Of a stretch of DNA of 21,882 nucleotides, positions 1 through 6,699 are shown one piece after another; position 1 is the first letter of the stretch; the number at the start of each line of letters is the position of its first letter. The stretch comes from Myxococcales bacterium (GTDB taxonomy: Bacteria; Myxococcota; Myxococcia; Myxococcales; Anaeromyxobacteraceae): positions 1 to 21,882 of the forward strand of contig JAJXSQ010000005.1 in the NCBI GenBank assembly GCA_021784495.1, in the 5' to 3' direction. The notes under the pieces were generated by a model. The model was not told where the DNA came from. It was given only the letters and a program-made list of their open reading frames with translations, and made no database searches. A program made the position numbers and the translations under genes.

Positions 1-2
1 GC

Positions 3-122
3 GGCCCCGAGGCCCCCGGAGCTCCGGCCGCCGACGCGGGAGGCCGGGGCGACGGACGCCCGGCGCCCGGCGCGGAGGGGGGCTCCGGCGGCCCTCCTGC
101 GGGCGGTCCGGGCGAGACGTGA
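3..122 (+). CDS. Probable C-terminal tail of an upstream gene (partial)
   Basis: An open frame enters from the left edge and stops at TGA 120-122. It overlaps the GTG start of the next gene by four bases (GTGA), which is the usual sign of translational coupling. The visible 39 residues are almost entirely Gly, Pro, Ala, Asp, Glu and Arg, so this would be a disordered C-terminal tail. Function cannot be inferred. In DNA this GC-rich an open frame of this length is weak evidence; the overlap is the main support. Confidence 0.4.
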   Translation, partial: GPEAPGAPAADAGGRGDGRPAPGAEGGSGGPPAGGPGET

Positions 123-1006
123 CCCCGAGGTGGTGCCGCGGCGTCGCGGCGGGCCTCGTTCTCGGGGTCGGCGCCGCGTCCTCCGGCCTCCTGTCGGGGT
201 GCACCCGCGCGGCGCCCGCTCCGGAGATCGGTGCCGTCAGGGTGGAGGGGGAGGCCCTCGACGCGCTGGTCGAGGCGGGGATCGGCCCGGAGGAGTCGGC
301 CGGCGAGGCGCGGGCGGCGCTGGTCGAGGCGGGCTTCGTGCTCGACCCGAAGGCGGCGGCGCCCCTCCGGGCCAGGGTGACGGTCGCCGGGGTCGACCTC
401 GGGCGATCGCCCTCCACCGGGCAGCCGCGCGGTGCGGTCGAGGTCGAGGTGTCGCTCTCGGCGCCCGGCGACGCCGAGCCCGCCCGCCGGGCCCTCTCCC
501 GGTCCGATGCGCCGGTCGAGGGCGGACGCCCGGCCGCGGCGCTCCAGCGGGCGCTCCGCGCGGCCGTGCGGGACGCGGCGCGCAGGCTCCTGCTCGACCT
601 CGTCGCCGGCCGGAAGGCCGTTCCGGCGCTGCTGGCCGATCTGGACTCCTCCGACGAGCGCGTCCGGGAGGCGGCGGTCGAGGCGCTGGCCGACCGCGGC
701 GACCGGGCCGCCGTGCCGGCGCTGATCCGCTGCCTCCAGGACCGGGATCCGGCGGTCGTCCAGCGAGCCGTCGGCGCCCTCTCGGCGCTCCGCGACCGGC
801 GCGCGGTCTCGCCGCTCATCGACCTCACCCGTGGCGGCGATCCGGTCGCCACCCTCCAGATCGTCGGGATCGTCGGCGAGATCGGGGGTCCGGACGCGGA
901 GGGCTGGCTCGCCACCGAGGCGCAGGCCGAGCCCGACCCGCGCATCCGGGCGGCGGCGGCGGCGGCGCTCGGCGGGATCGCGCCGAGCGCCCCGGCGCGG
1001 AAATAG
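119..1006 (+). CDS. HEAT-repeat lipoprotein
   Basis: This 295-residue protein begins with a basic, hydrophobic signal peptide ending in a canonical lipobox (LSGC, Cys28), so it should be exported and lipid-anchored. Residues about 35-160 form an Ala/Glu-rich domain I do not recognise. Residues about 165-290 carry three to four HEAT/PBS-lyase-type helical repeats, with the recurring pattern 'AVPALLADLDSSDERVREAA' then 'AVPALIRCLQDRDPAVVQRA'. HEAT repeats are protein-interaction scaffolds, so an envelope adaptor role is an inference. The GTG start overlaps the upstream stop by four bases and puts the signal peptide at the N-terminus. No catalytic motif is visible. Confidence 0.85.
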   Translation: MTPRWCRGVAAGLVLGVGAASSGLLSGCTRAAPAPEIGAVRVEGEALDALVEAGIGPEESAGEARAALVEAGFVLDPKAAAPLRARVTVAGVDLGRSPSTGQPRGAVEVEVSLSAPGDAEPARRALSRSDAPVEGGRPAAALQRALRAAVRDAARRLLLDLVAGRKAVPALLADLDSSDERVREAAVEALADRGDRAAVPALIRCLQDRDPAVVQRAVGALSALRDRRAVSPLIDLTRGGDPVATLQIVGIVGEIGGPDAEGWLATEAQAEPDPRIRAAAAAALGGIAPSAPARK

Positions 1007-1029
1007 CGTGGAGCGCCCGCGTTCGAGGC

Positions 1030-1035
1030 TAGAAT
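1030..1035 (+). promoter_or_regulatory. Candidate -10 box of a near-leaderless promoter
   Basis: TAGAAT matches the -10 consensus at five of six bases, and its last base is 11 nt upstream of the ATG at 1046. No clear -35 hexamer lies 16-18 nt upstream and no Shine-Dalgarno precedes the ATG. Transcription from this box would start within a few bases of the start codon. The same layout recurs before 8147 and 15817. Confidence 0.4.
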
Positions 1036-1045
1036 GCGCCCCGCC

Positions 1046-1621
1046 ATGAGACTCGCCGCGCTCCTCCCGCTCGCAGGCCTCGCCGCCGCCTGCGCCCACG
1101 GCCCCGCCCGCGCCGCCGGGGGCGGGGAGGTCGCGGCCTACTTCCCGCTCGCGGTCGGCGACGTGCGGGTCTGGGAGGACCGCAGCCCCCAGCTCCCCGC
1201 CGGGGAGGCCCCGCCGCTGCGCACCGTCCGGATCGTCTCCCGGACCGCGGACGGCTTCTTCCGCGACGGCGAGCGGGGCGAGCTCCGGATGGACGGCGGC
1301 TGCCTCCGCGACCGGGTGCGGCGGCTCCTCTGCGGGCCGCTGGTCAAGGGCCACGCCTGGAGCTCGGTGGTCTCGGCCAGCTCGACGGAGCGCTACGAGA
1401 TCGTGGGGACCGGGGAGCGGGTGGCGACGGCCGCCGGGACCTTCGACGGCTGCGTGCGGGTCCGCTCGATCGACCGGGCGGGCGGGGCGGAGCTGGTCGC
1501 GGAGATCAGCTACGCCCCGGGCGTGGGCCCGGTGCGCATCGAGACCTTCGCCGTCGTCGGCGGCGAGGTGAGGCCGCAGCTCCGGGCGACGCTCCGGAGC
1601 TACCGGCTGGAGGGGCGGTGA
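1046..1621 (+). CDS. Small probable lipoprotein, function unknown
   Basis: This is a 191-residue exported protein if the ATG at 1046 is used; an in-frame ATG at 1034 would add four residues, but it lies inside the candidate -10 box. The N-terminus is a hydrophobic signal ending LAAAC (Cys16). This is an imperfect lipobox because position -3 is Ala, so lipidation is likely rather than certain. The mature part starts with 'YFPLAVGDVRVW' and later has 'AAGTFDGCVRVR' and 'YAPGVGPVRIE'. That pattern is typical of small beta-rich envelope proteins of unknown function in Gram-negative bacteria. Three further cysteines are present, and some could form a disulfide. It ends just before hom, so the two could be co-transcribed. 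Confidence 0.8.
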   Translation: MRLAALLPLAGLAAACAHGPARAAGGGEVAAYFPLAVGDVRVWEDRSPQLPAGEAPPLRTVRIVSRTADGFFRDGERGELRMDGGCLRDRVRRLLCGPLVKGHAWSSVVSASSTERYEIVGTGERVATAAGTFDGCVRVRSIDRAGGAELVAEISYAPGVGPVRIETFAVVGGEVRPQLRATLRSYRLEGR

Positions 1622-1623
1622 CG

Positions 1624-2946
1624 ATGCGCGAGGTCGGGATCGGGATCGCGGGGTTCGGGACGGTCGGCGGCGGGGTGCTCTCCATCCTCCGGCGGCACGC
1701 GGGGGACATCGAGGCCCGCCTCGGCGCCCGGATCGTGGTGAAGCGGATCGCGCTGCGCGATCCGCTCCGGGCGCGCGCGGTCGACGTCGCGCCGGGCCTG
1801 CTCACCACCCGCGTCGACGACCTGGTCGAGGATCCCGCCATCGAGGTGGTGGTGGAGCTCATGGGCGGGGTGGAGGAGTCCTTCCGGCTGGTGAGCGCCG
1901 CGCTCTCCCGGGGGCAGCACGTCGTGACCGCGAACAAGGCGCTCCTCGCGGCCCGCGGCGACGAGATCTTCCGCCTGGCGCGGGCCCGGAGCGTCGACGT
2001 CTACTACGAGGCGGCGGTCTGCGGTGGGGTCCCCATCATCCGCACGCTGCGCGAGTCCCTCGCCTCGGACCGCATCAACGCCCTGACCGGCATCGTGAAC
2101 GGGACGACCAACTTCATCCTCACCGCGATGGCCGAGCGGGGGGAGGCGATCGGCCCCGTGCTGGCGGAGGCGCAGCGGCTCGGCTACGCCGAGGCCGACC
2201 CGACGCTCGACGTCTCCGGCGGCGACGCGGCCCAGAAGCTCTGCGTCCTGGCGCAGCTCGCCTTCGGCGCGCGCCTCCGCCCGGCCGAGGTCCTGACCGA
2301 GGGGATCATGGGGCTCTCGCCCGAAGACTTCCGGTGGGCGCGCGAGTTCGGGTACACGCTCAAGCTGCTGGCGGTGGCCCGCCGCTGCGGCCCGGCGGCG
2401 GACGACCCTCGCGGGGTCGACCAGATCGAGGCGCGGGTCCACCCGGCCTTCATCCCCGAGGGGTCGCTGCTCGCCGGCGTCCGGGGGGCGATGAACGCGG
2501 TCGTGCTCCGCTCCGAGGCGCTCGGCGCGTCGATGCTCTACGGGCAGGGGGCCGGGGCCATGCCGACCGGGAGCGCCGTCGTCTCGGACATCATCGACCT
2601 CACCCGGAACATCCTCGCCGGGAGCCCGGGCCGCGTGCCGCTCCCTCCCGAGGAGCCGCTCGTCTCGCTCCGCCCCCACGCGGAGATCCGCTGCGCGTAC
2701 TACCTCCACTTCTCGGTGAAGGACGAGCCGGGGGTGCTCGCCCGGATCGCCACGACGCTGGCCGGGCGCGGCATCTCGGTGGCCGCGGTGCAGCAGCGCG
2801 AGCCGCCCGAGGCGGGCGCGCCGGTCCCGCTGGTCATCGTGACCCACGAGGCGCGGGAGGCGGACCTCGTCGAGGCCATCTCCGAGATCGGCCGGCACGC
2901 CTCGACCCTCCGGCCCACGCGGCTCATCCGGATCGAGAGCGTCTAG
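1624..2946 (+). CDS. hom: Homoserine dehydrogenase with C-terminal ACT domain
   Basis: This enzyme reduces aspartate semialdehyde to homoserine with NAD(P)H, the branch point to threonine and methionine. Residues 10-15 (GFGTVG) form the Rossmann dinucleotide-binding loop, and 'VTANKALLA' closes the cofactor domain. The catalytic domain has 'YEAAVCGGVPIIRTLRES', 'GIVNGTTNFIL' and 'GYAEADPTLDVSGGDAAQK', which contains the conserved Asp and Lys residues. An ACT domain ('GVLARIATTLAGRGISV') occupies about residues 355-430 and normally mediates threonine feedback inhibition. I prefer the ATG at 1624 to the GTG at 1618 because GGAGGGG at 1609-1615 is then 8 nt upstream. The length of 440 residues is normal for the ACT-containing form. 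Confidence 0.97.
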   Translation: MREVGIGIAGFGTVGGGVLSILRRHAGDIEARLGARIVVKRIALRDPLRARAVDVAPGLLTTRVDDLVEDPAIEVVVELMGGVEESFRLVSAALSRGQHVVTANKALLAARGDEIFRLARARSVDVYYEAAVCGGVPIIRTLRESLASDRINALTGIVNGTTNFILTAMAERGEAIGPVLAEAQRLGYAEADPTLDVSGGDAAQKLCVLAQLAFGARLRPAEVLTEGIMGLSPEDFRWAREFGYTLKLLAVARRCGPAADDPRGVDQIEARVHPAFIPEGSLLAGVRGAMNAVVLRSEALGASMLYGQGAGAMPTGSAVVSDIIDLTRNILAGSPGRVPLPPEEPLVSLRPHAEIRCAYYLHFSVKDEPGVLARIATTLAGRGISVAAVQQREPPEAGAPVPLVIVTHEAREADLVEAISEIGRHASTLRPTRLIRIESV

Positions 2947-2962
2947 CTCCGGCGCCCGGCGC

Positions 2963-3388
2963 ATGGTCCCGACCTCCATCCGCGTCATCTACGGCGACAC
3001 GGACCAGATGGGCGTCGTCTACTACGCGAACTACCTGCGCTACTTCGAGGCCGGGAGGAGCGAGTTCCTCCGCGCCAGGGGGCTCACCTACCGGGACTTC
3101 GAGGAGGCGTTCCGCCTCCGACTCCCGGTCGCCGAGGCCGGGGTGCGCTACCGGCTGCCGGCGCGCTACGACGACCTCCTCACCGTGGAGACCTCGCTGG
3201 TCCAGGTCCGCCGCGCCTCGGCCCGGTTCGAGTACCGGGTCGTCCGGCCGGACGGGGCGGCGCTCGCCACCGGCCACACCGTGCACGCGTGCGTGGACCT
3301 CGACGGGCGGGTCCACCGCATGCCCCGCGATCTCCTCGATCGGCTCGCCGACGGGGAGCCGCCCACGCCCGGACCCACGCAGGAGTGA
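2963..3388 (+). CDS. YbgC/4-hydroxybenzoyl-CoA-type acyl-CoA thioesterase
   Basis: This is a 141-residue single hotdog-fold thioesterase. The N-terminal signature 'YGDTDQMGVVYYANYLRYFE' contains the family's catalytic Asp (Asp14) and the acyl-CoA-binding helix. Length and motif fit YbgC, which hydrolyses acyl-CoA or acyl-ACP and is usually found with the Tol-Pal system. No tol genes are visible here; the neighbours are hom and glpX. The true substrate is therefore open, and a general CoA-recycling thioesterase is equally plausible. It ends three bases before glpX, and the glpX ribosome site (AGGAG) lies within its last codons, so co-transcription with glpX is likely. Confidence 0.92.
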   Translation: MVPTSIRVIYGDTDQMGVVYYANYLRYFEAGRSEFLRARGLTYRDFEEAFRLRLPVAEAGVRYRLPARYDDLLTVETSLVQVRRASARFEYRVVRPDGAALATGHTVHACVDLDGRVHRMPRDLLDRLADGEPPTPGPTQE

Positions 3389-3391
3389 ACG

Positions 3392-4357
3392 ATGGATCGG
3401 AACCTCGCGCTCGAAGTCGTCCGTGTCACCGAGGCCGCCGCGCTCGCCTCCGCCCGGCTCATGGGTCGCGGCGATCGGAACGGCGCCGACCAGGCGGCCG
3501 TGGAGGCGATGCGGCGGGCCTTCAACGACCTGGCGATCGCCGGCGAGGTGGTGATCGGGGAGGGCGAGCGCGACGAGGCGCCGATGCTCTTCATCGGGGA
3601 GAAGGTCGGGCGCTCGCGCCCCGGCGACCAGGAGATCGAGATCGCGGTCGACCCGCTCGAGGGGACGAACCTCTGCGCCACCGGCGCGCCGAACGCGATC
3701 AGCGTGATCGCGATGGGCGAGAAGGGGAAGCTCCTCCGCGCCCCGGACACCTACATGGAGAAGATCGCCTGCGGCCCGGGGGCCAAGGGGGCCATCGACC
3801 TCGCCCGTCCCCCGGTGGAGAACCTCCGCCGCGTCGCCGACGCGCTCGGCAAGTACGTCGAGGACCTCACGGTGGTGATCCTCGACCGGCCGCGCCACGA
3901 GAAGCTCATCGCCGAGGTCCGGGCGGCGGGGGCGCGGATCAAGCTCATCGGCGACGGCGACGTCGCCGGCGCCCTCAACACCTGCTTCCCCGAGACCGGC
4001 GTCGACCTCCTCATGGGCACGGGCGGGGCGCCGGAGGGGGTCATCTCCGCGGCGGCCGTCCGCTGCGTCGGCGGCGAGCTGCAGGGCCGGCTCGCGTTCC
4101 GCAACGATCGCGAGCGGGAGCGCGCCCGGGAGTACGGCATGAAGGACCTCGACCGGATCATGAGCGCCGAGGAGATGGCGGCGGGCAACGTCATGTTCGC
4201 CGCGACCGGCGTCACCCAGGGGGACTTCCTGAAGGGGGTCCGCTTCACCGGCGACGGCGCCCACACCCACTCGGTGGTGATGCGCTCCAAGACCGGCACC
4301 CTGCGCTACATCGAGACGGTCCACCACTTCGCCCGCGCTCCGAACTACGCCGGGTAG
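3392..4357 (+). CDS. glpX: Class II fructose-1,6-bisphosphatase
   Basis: This enzyme hydrolyses fructose-1,6-bisphosphate to fructose-6-phosphate in gluconeogenesis (and in the Calvin cycle in autotrophs). The 321-residue length is standard for GlpX. Diagnostic motifs are 'GEGERDEAPM' at residues 56-65 and the metal- and phosphate-binding 'DPLEGT' at 87-92. 'GDGDVAGAL', 'MGTGGAPEGVISAAAVR' and the C-terminal 'THSVVMRSKTGTLRYIE' also fit. No separate class I Fbp is visible in the window. An AGGAG ribosome site overlaps the end of the thioesterase gene. Placement a few kilobases from eno puts two glycolysis/gluconeogenesis enzymes in the region, though under different promoters. Confidence 0.97.
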   Translation: MDRNLALEVVRVTEAAALASARLMGRGDRNGADQAAVEAMRRAFNDLAIAGEVVIGEGERDEAPMLFIGEKVGRSRPGDQEIEIAVDPLEGTNLCATGAPNAISVIAMGEKGKLLRAPDTYMEKIACGPGAKGAIDLARPPVENLRRVADALGKYVEDLTVVILDRPRHEKLIAEVRAAGARIKLIGDGDVAGALNTCFPETGVDLLMGTGGAPEGVISAAAVRCVGGELQGRLAFRNDRERERAREYGMKDLDRIMSAEEMAAGNVMFAATGVTQGDFLKGVRFTGDGAHTHSVVMRSKTGTLRYIETVHHFARAPNYAG

Positions 4358-4369
4358 GGGCGGGGCGCC

Positions 4370-4819
4370 ATGGCCGCCGTCACCCAGGAGATCCGGATCG
4401 AGGTCCCGCCGGAGCGGCTCTTCGACGTGATCGTCGACTACGCCCGGTACCCCGAGTTCGTCCCCGGGGTCCGCAGCTGCCGCCCCCGCCAGGATGGGGG
4501 CGCGCGGCTGGTCGACTACGAGGTCGACCTCGGCGTCCGGCGGGTGCGGTACTCCCTGCGCCACGTGGAGGAGCGGCCGCACCGGGTGACCTGGTCCCTC
4601 GCGTCGGGCGATGCGATGCGGATCTCGAACGGGTCGTGGGAGCTCGCGGCCGACGGGACGGGGACCCGCGCGAGGTACACCGTCGAGGTACAGATCGCCA
4701 AGCCGCCCCTCGTCCCGAGGGCCGTGATCGACGCGCTCACCGAAGAGCTGACACGGGTACAGTTGCCGAGGACGCTGGCCGCCTTCAAGGAGCGCGCCGA
4801 GGCCACCCGGGGCGGGTGA
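4370..4819 (+). CDS. SRPBCC-fold protein (COQ10/RatA/polyketide-cyclase type)
   Basis: This 149-residue protein has the START/SRPBCC pattern of small hydrophobic-pocket proteins. The N-terminus reads 'IEVPPERLFDVIVDYARYPE' followed by 'FVPGVRSC', very like the COQ10/RatA group ('DVxxYPxFLPxC'). The C-terminal helix is 'VIDALTEELTRVQLPRTLAAF'. Members bind quinones or other lipids (COQ10) or have been described as affecting ribosome association (RatA). The sequence alone cannot separate these. It starts 12 bases after glpX with only a weak GC-rich Shine-Dalgarno. It is the last gene before a 178-base gap containing a sigma-54-like promoter, so it probably ends the operon. Confidence 0.88.
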   Translation: MAAVTQEIRIEVPPERLFDVIVDYARYPEFVPGVRSCRPRQDGGARLVDYEVDLGVRRVRYSLRHVEERPHRVTWSLASGDAMRISNGSWELAADGTGTRARYTVEVQIAKPPLVPRAVIDALTEELTRVQLPRTLAAFKERAEATRGG

Positions 4820-4921
4820 CGGCGGCTTCGTGGGTCAGGAGGCCCCGAACCCCGATGTGGCAAGGGGCGCACACCGGAGGCATGGCCGGGAGGGCAGGGG
4901 CGTTGATAACGTAGCAAGAGG

Positions 4922-4935
4922 AGGCGCGAGCGCCT
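4922..4935 (+). repeat. 14-bp near-perfect dyad upstream of the sigma-54-like element
   Basis: AGGCGC and GCGCCT are exact inverted copies separated by GA. The centre is about 20 bases upstream of the -24 GG of the candidate promoter. It could be an operator or a chance palindrome in GC-rich DNA. It is closer than usual for an enhancer-binding-protein site. Confidence 0.3.
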
Positions 4936-4947
4936 GCCGGGCGGGCC

Positions 4948-4963
4948 GGGAACGCGGTTTGCA
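4948..4963 (+). promoter_or_regulatory. Candidate sigma-54 (RpoN) -24/-12 promoter
   Basis: The element reads GGGAACG-CGGT-TTGCA, against the consensus TGGCACG-N4-TTGCW. The invariant GG (4949-4950) and GC (4961-4962) are exactly 12 bases apart, and the TTGCA half is perfect. Only the initial T and one C differ. Initiation would fall near 4974, leaving a leader of about 24 bases that holds the GGAGAG ribosome site of the small gene at 4998. If correct, that gene needs an activator ATPase and is conditionally expressed. Confidence 0.55.
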
Positions 4964-4997
4964 TGGTTGAACGGGTGGCGTGGTCGGAGAGACTTCG

Positions 4998-5162
4998 ATG
5001 CTGGATGCCTACGTCATCGAGGAGATCAGGCGCCGCGAGCGCCAGGTAGACGACCGCCCGGTCGTCGAGATCCCCCTCCCCGGGCCCCCGCCCGAGCCGC
5101 CCCCGGGTGAGCCCGAGGACGACTCGGCCGATCGCGGCGTGGTGATCATCGACTACGGGTGA
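4998..5162 (+). CDS. 54-residue proline-rich small protein, function unknown
   Basis: The frame runs from ATG 4998, with GGAGAG at 4986-4991 six bases upstream; an in-frame GTG at 4980 is less well placed. The product has three parts. A charged helix ('MLDAYVIEEIRRRERQVDDR', residues 1-20) is followed by a proline-rich linker around residues 25-40. The C-terminus is acidic, then 'DRGVVIIDYG'. There is no signal peptide or membrane segment. I have an unverified recollection of similar small proteins with an 'LDAY-IE-IRR' start in other proteobacteria, which would make it conserved rather than spurious. The dedicated ribosome site and promoter support a real gene. Function is unknown; a peptide-like adaptor is a guess. 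Confidence 0.7.
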   Translation: MLDAYVIEEIRRRERQVDDRPVVEIPLPGPPPEPPPGEPEDDSADRGVVIIDYG

Positions 5163-5195
5163 TCCCGTGGGGCCGGGTGCGCGGCGATTTACCGG

Positions 5196-5224
5196 TTGAC
5201 GGCGGCGCGGGGGCCCGGTCTGAT
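5196..5224 (+). promoter_or_regulatory. Sigma-70-type promoter for eno
   Basis: TTGACG (5196-5201) and TCTGAT (5219-5224) are separated by the ideal 17 bases. The -35 matches consensus at five of six positions and the -10 at four of six. Transcription would start near 5231, giving a leader of about 68 bases before the enolase ATG at 5299. Confidence 0.6.
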
Positions 5225-5298
5225 CGCGGGCCTTCGTCCCCCCCACCTTCCCTTCACCCATCGATCGGGCCGCCGAAGGCCGCCCCGAGGAGAGCGCG

Positions 5299-6594
5299 AT
5301 GACCGAGATCATCAACGTGGCGGCCCGGGAGATCCTCGACTCGCGGGGGAACCCGACGGTCGAGGTCGAGGTGGCGATCGCCTCCGGCGTGGTGGGGCGG
5401 GCCGCGGTCCCCTCCGGCGCCTCGACGGGGGAGCACGAGGCGCTCGAGCTCCGGGACGGCGACGCGCGCCGGTACCAGGGCAAGGGGGTCCGCAAGGCGG
5501 TGGCCAACGTCGTCTCGGTGATCGGTCCGAAGGTCGTGGGCGCGAACGCCGCGGACCAGGCGGGGCTCGACGCGCGGATGATCGCGCTCGACGGGACCCC
5601 GACCAAGTCGAAGCTCGGGGCCAACGCGATCCTCGGCGTGTCCCTCGCCGCCGCTCGCGCCGTGGCGGCGGCGAGGTCGATGCCGCTCTACCAGCACGTG
5701 GGGGGCGTGAACGCCCGGACGCTGCCGGTGCCGCTCATGAACATCCTGAACGGCGGCGCCCACGCCGACTCGAACGTCGACATCCAGGAGTTCATGGTGG
5801 TGCCCCTCGGCGCCCCGACCTTCGCGGAGGCGCTCCGCTACGGCGCCGAGATCTTCCACGCCCTCAAGAAGGTGCTGAAGGGGAAGGGGGCCTCCACCGG
5901 CGTCGGCGACGAGGGGGGGTACGCGCCGAACCTGCCGTCGAACGAGGCGGCCCTCGAGGTGATCCTCGAGGCGATCCGCCAGACCGGGCTGAAGGCGGGC
6001 AAGCAGGTGGCGCTGGCGCTCGACTGCGCCGCCTCGGAGTGGTTCGACCGGAAGACCAGCCGGTACGCGCTCAAGGGCGAGGGGAAGCGGTTCGACGCCG
6101 CGGGCCTGGTCGACTGGTACGCGTCGATGGTGGAGCGTTACCCGATCGTGTCGATCGAGGACGGGTTCGCCGAGGACGACTGGAAGGGCTGGCGGCTCCT
6201 CACCGAGCGGCTCGGTCGGCGGATCCAGCTCGTCGGCGACGACGTCTTCGTCACCAACGTCGACCGGCTCGCGCGCGGGATCGCGGGCGGCGTCGCCAAC
6301 TCGATCCTGGTGAAGGTGAACCAGATCGGGACGCTCACCGAGACCCTGGAGGCGGTGCGGATGGCCCACCGCGCCGGCTACACCAGCGTCATGAGCCACC
6401 GCTCCGGCGAGACCGAGGACACCACCATCGCCGACCTCGCGGTCGCCGCCGACTGCGGGCAGATCAAGACCGGCTCGGCCTCGCGGACCGACCGGATCGC
6501 CAAGTACAACCAGCTCCTCCGCATCGAGGAGGAGCTCGGCGCGAGCGCGCGCTTCGCCGGCGCCGGCGCCTTCTCGCGGCGCCCGGGCGCCTGA
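5299..6594 (+). CDS. eno: Enolase
   Basis: Enolase interconverts 2-phosphoglycerate and phosphoenolpyruvate and requires Mg2+. The 431-residue length is typical. The N-terminal 'REILDSRGNPTVEVEV' and the mobile loop 'VPSGASTGEHEALELRDGD' are intact. 'LNGGAHADSNVDIQEFM' carries metal- and substrate-binding residues. 'GVGDEGGYAPNL' contains the catalytic Glu, 'SIEDGFAEDDWKGW' and 'VGDD' supply metal ligands, and 'ILVKVNQIGTLTET' contains the catalytic Lys. 'SHRSGETEDTTIADLAVA' completes the active site. A GAGGAGAG ribosome site lies immediately upstream of the ATG. It appears monocistronic, between its own promoter and the hairpin plus promoter ahead of thiC. Confidence 0.98.
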   Translation: MTEIINVAAREILDSRGNPTVEVEVAIASGVVGRAAVPSGASTGEHEALELRDGDARRYQGKGVRKAVANVVSVIGPKVVGANAADQAGLDARMIALDGTPTKSKLGANAILGVSLAAARAVAAARSMPLYQHVGGVNARTLPVPLMNILNGGAHADSNVDIQEFMVVPLGAPTFAEALRYGAEIFHALKKVLKGKGASTGVGDEGGYAPNLPSNEAALEVILEAIRQTGLKAGKQVALALDCAASEWFDRKTSRYALKGEGKRFDAAGLVDWYASMVERYPIVSIEDGFAEDDWKGWRLLTERLGRRIQLVGDDVFVTNVDRLARGIAGGVANSILVKVNQIGTLTETLEAVRMAHRAGYTSVMSHRSGETEDTTIADLAVAADCGQIKTGSASRTDRIAKYNQLLRIEEELGASARFAGAGAFSRRPGA

Positions 6595-6608
6595 TCCCGG
6601 CGCGGGCG

Positions 6609-6629
6609 CGGCCGCCCTCCCCGCGGCCG
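6609..6629 (+). terminator. Hairpin after eno
   Basis: CGGCCGC (6609-6615) and GCGGCCG (6623-6629) form a seven-base-pair all-GC stem with a seven-base loop, 15 bases after the enolase stop. No T run follows, so this is a possible terminator or 3'-stabilising hairpin, not a textbook intrinsic terminator. Confidence 0.35.
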
Positions 6630-6638
6630 GTGGGTCCG

Positions 6639-6668
6639 TTGACAGCGGCGCCGGGCGACCGCTAGTTT
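6639..6668 (+). promoter_or_regulatory. Sigma-70-type promoter for thiC
   Basis: A perfect TTGACA (6639-6644) is followed after 18 bases by TAGTTT (6663-6668), which keeps the important first T, A and last T of the -10. The start would be near 6675, leaving only about 25 leader bases before ATG 6700. That is too short for a riboswitch aptamer. Confidence 0.55.
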
Positions 6669-6699
6669 GCCCTCCCCGAGGGTGGGCGGAGGTGCGTGC

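Noticed and set aside
1600..2988. A 462-codon minus-strand open frame opposite hom
   Set aside because: It mirrors the hom reading frame and has no recognisable motif or plausible start region.
4856..4873. TGTG-N10-CACA dyad as a possible activator site for the sigma-54-like promoter
   Set aside because: Only four matching bases per arm, which is expected by chance. The distance is plausible but there is no other support.
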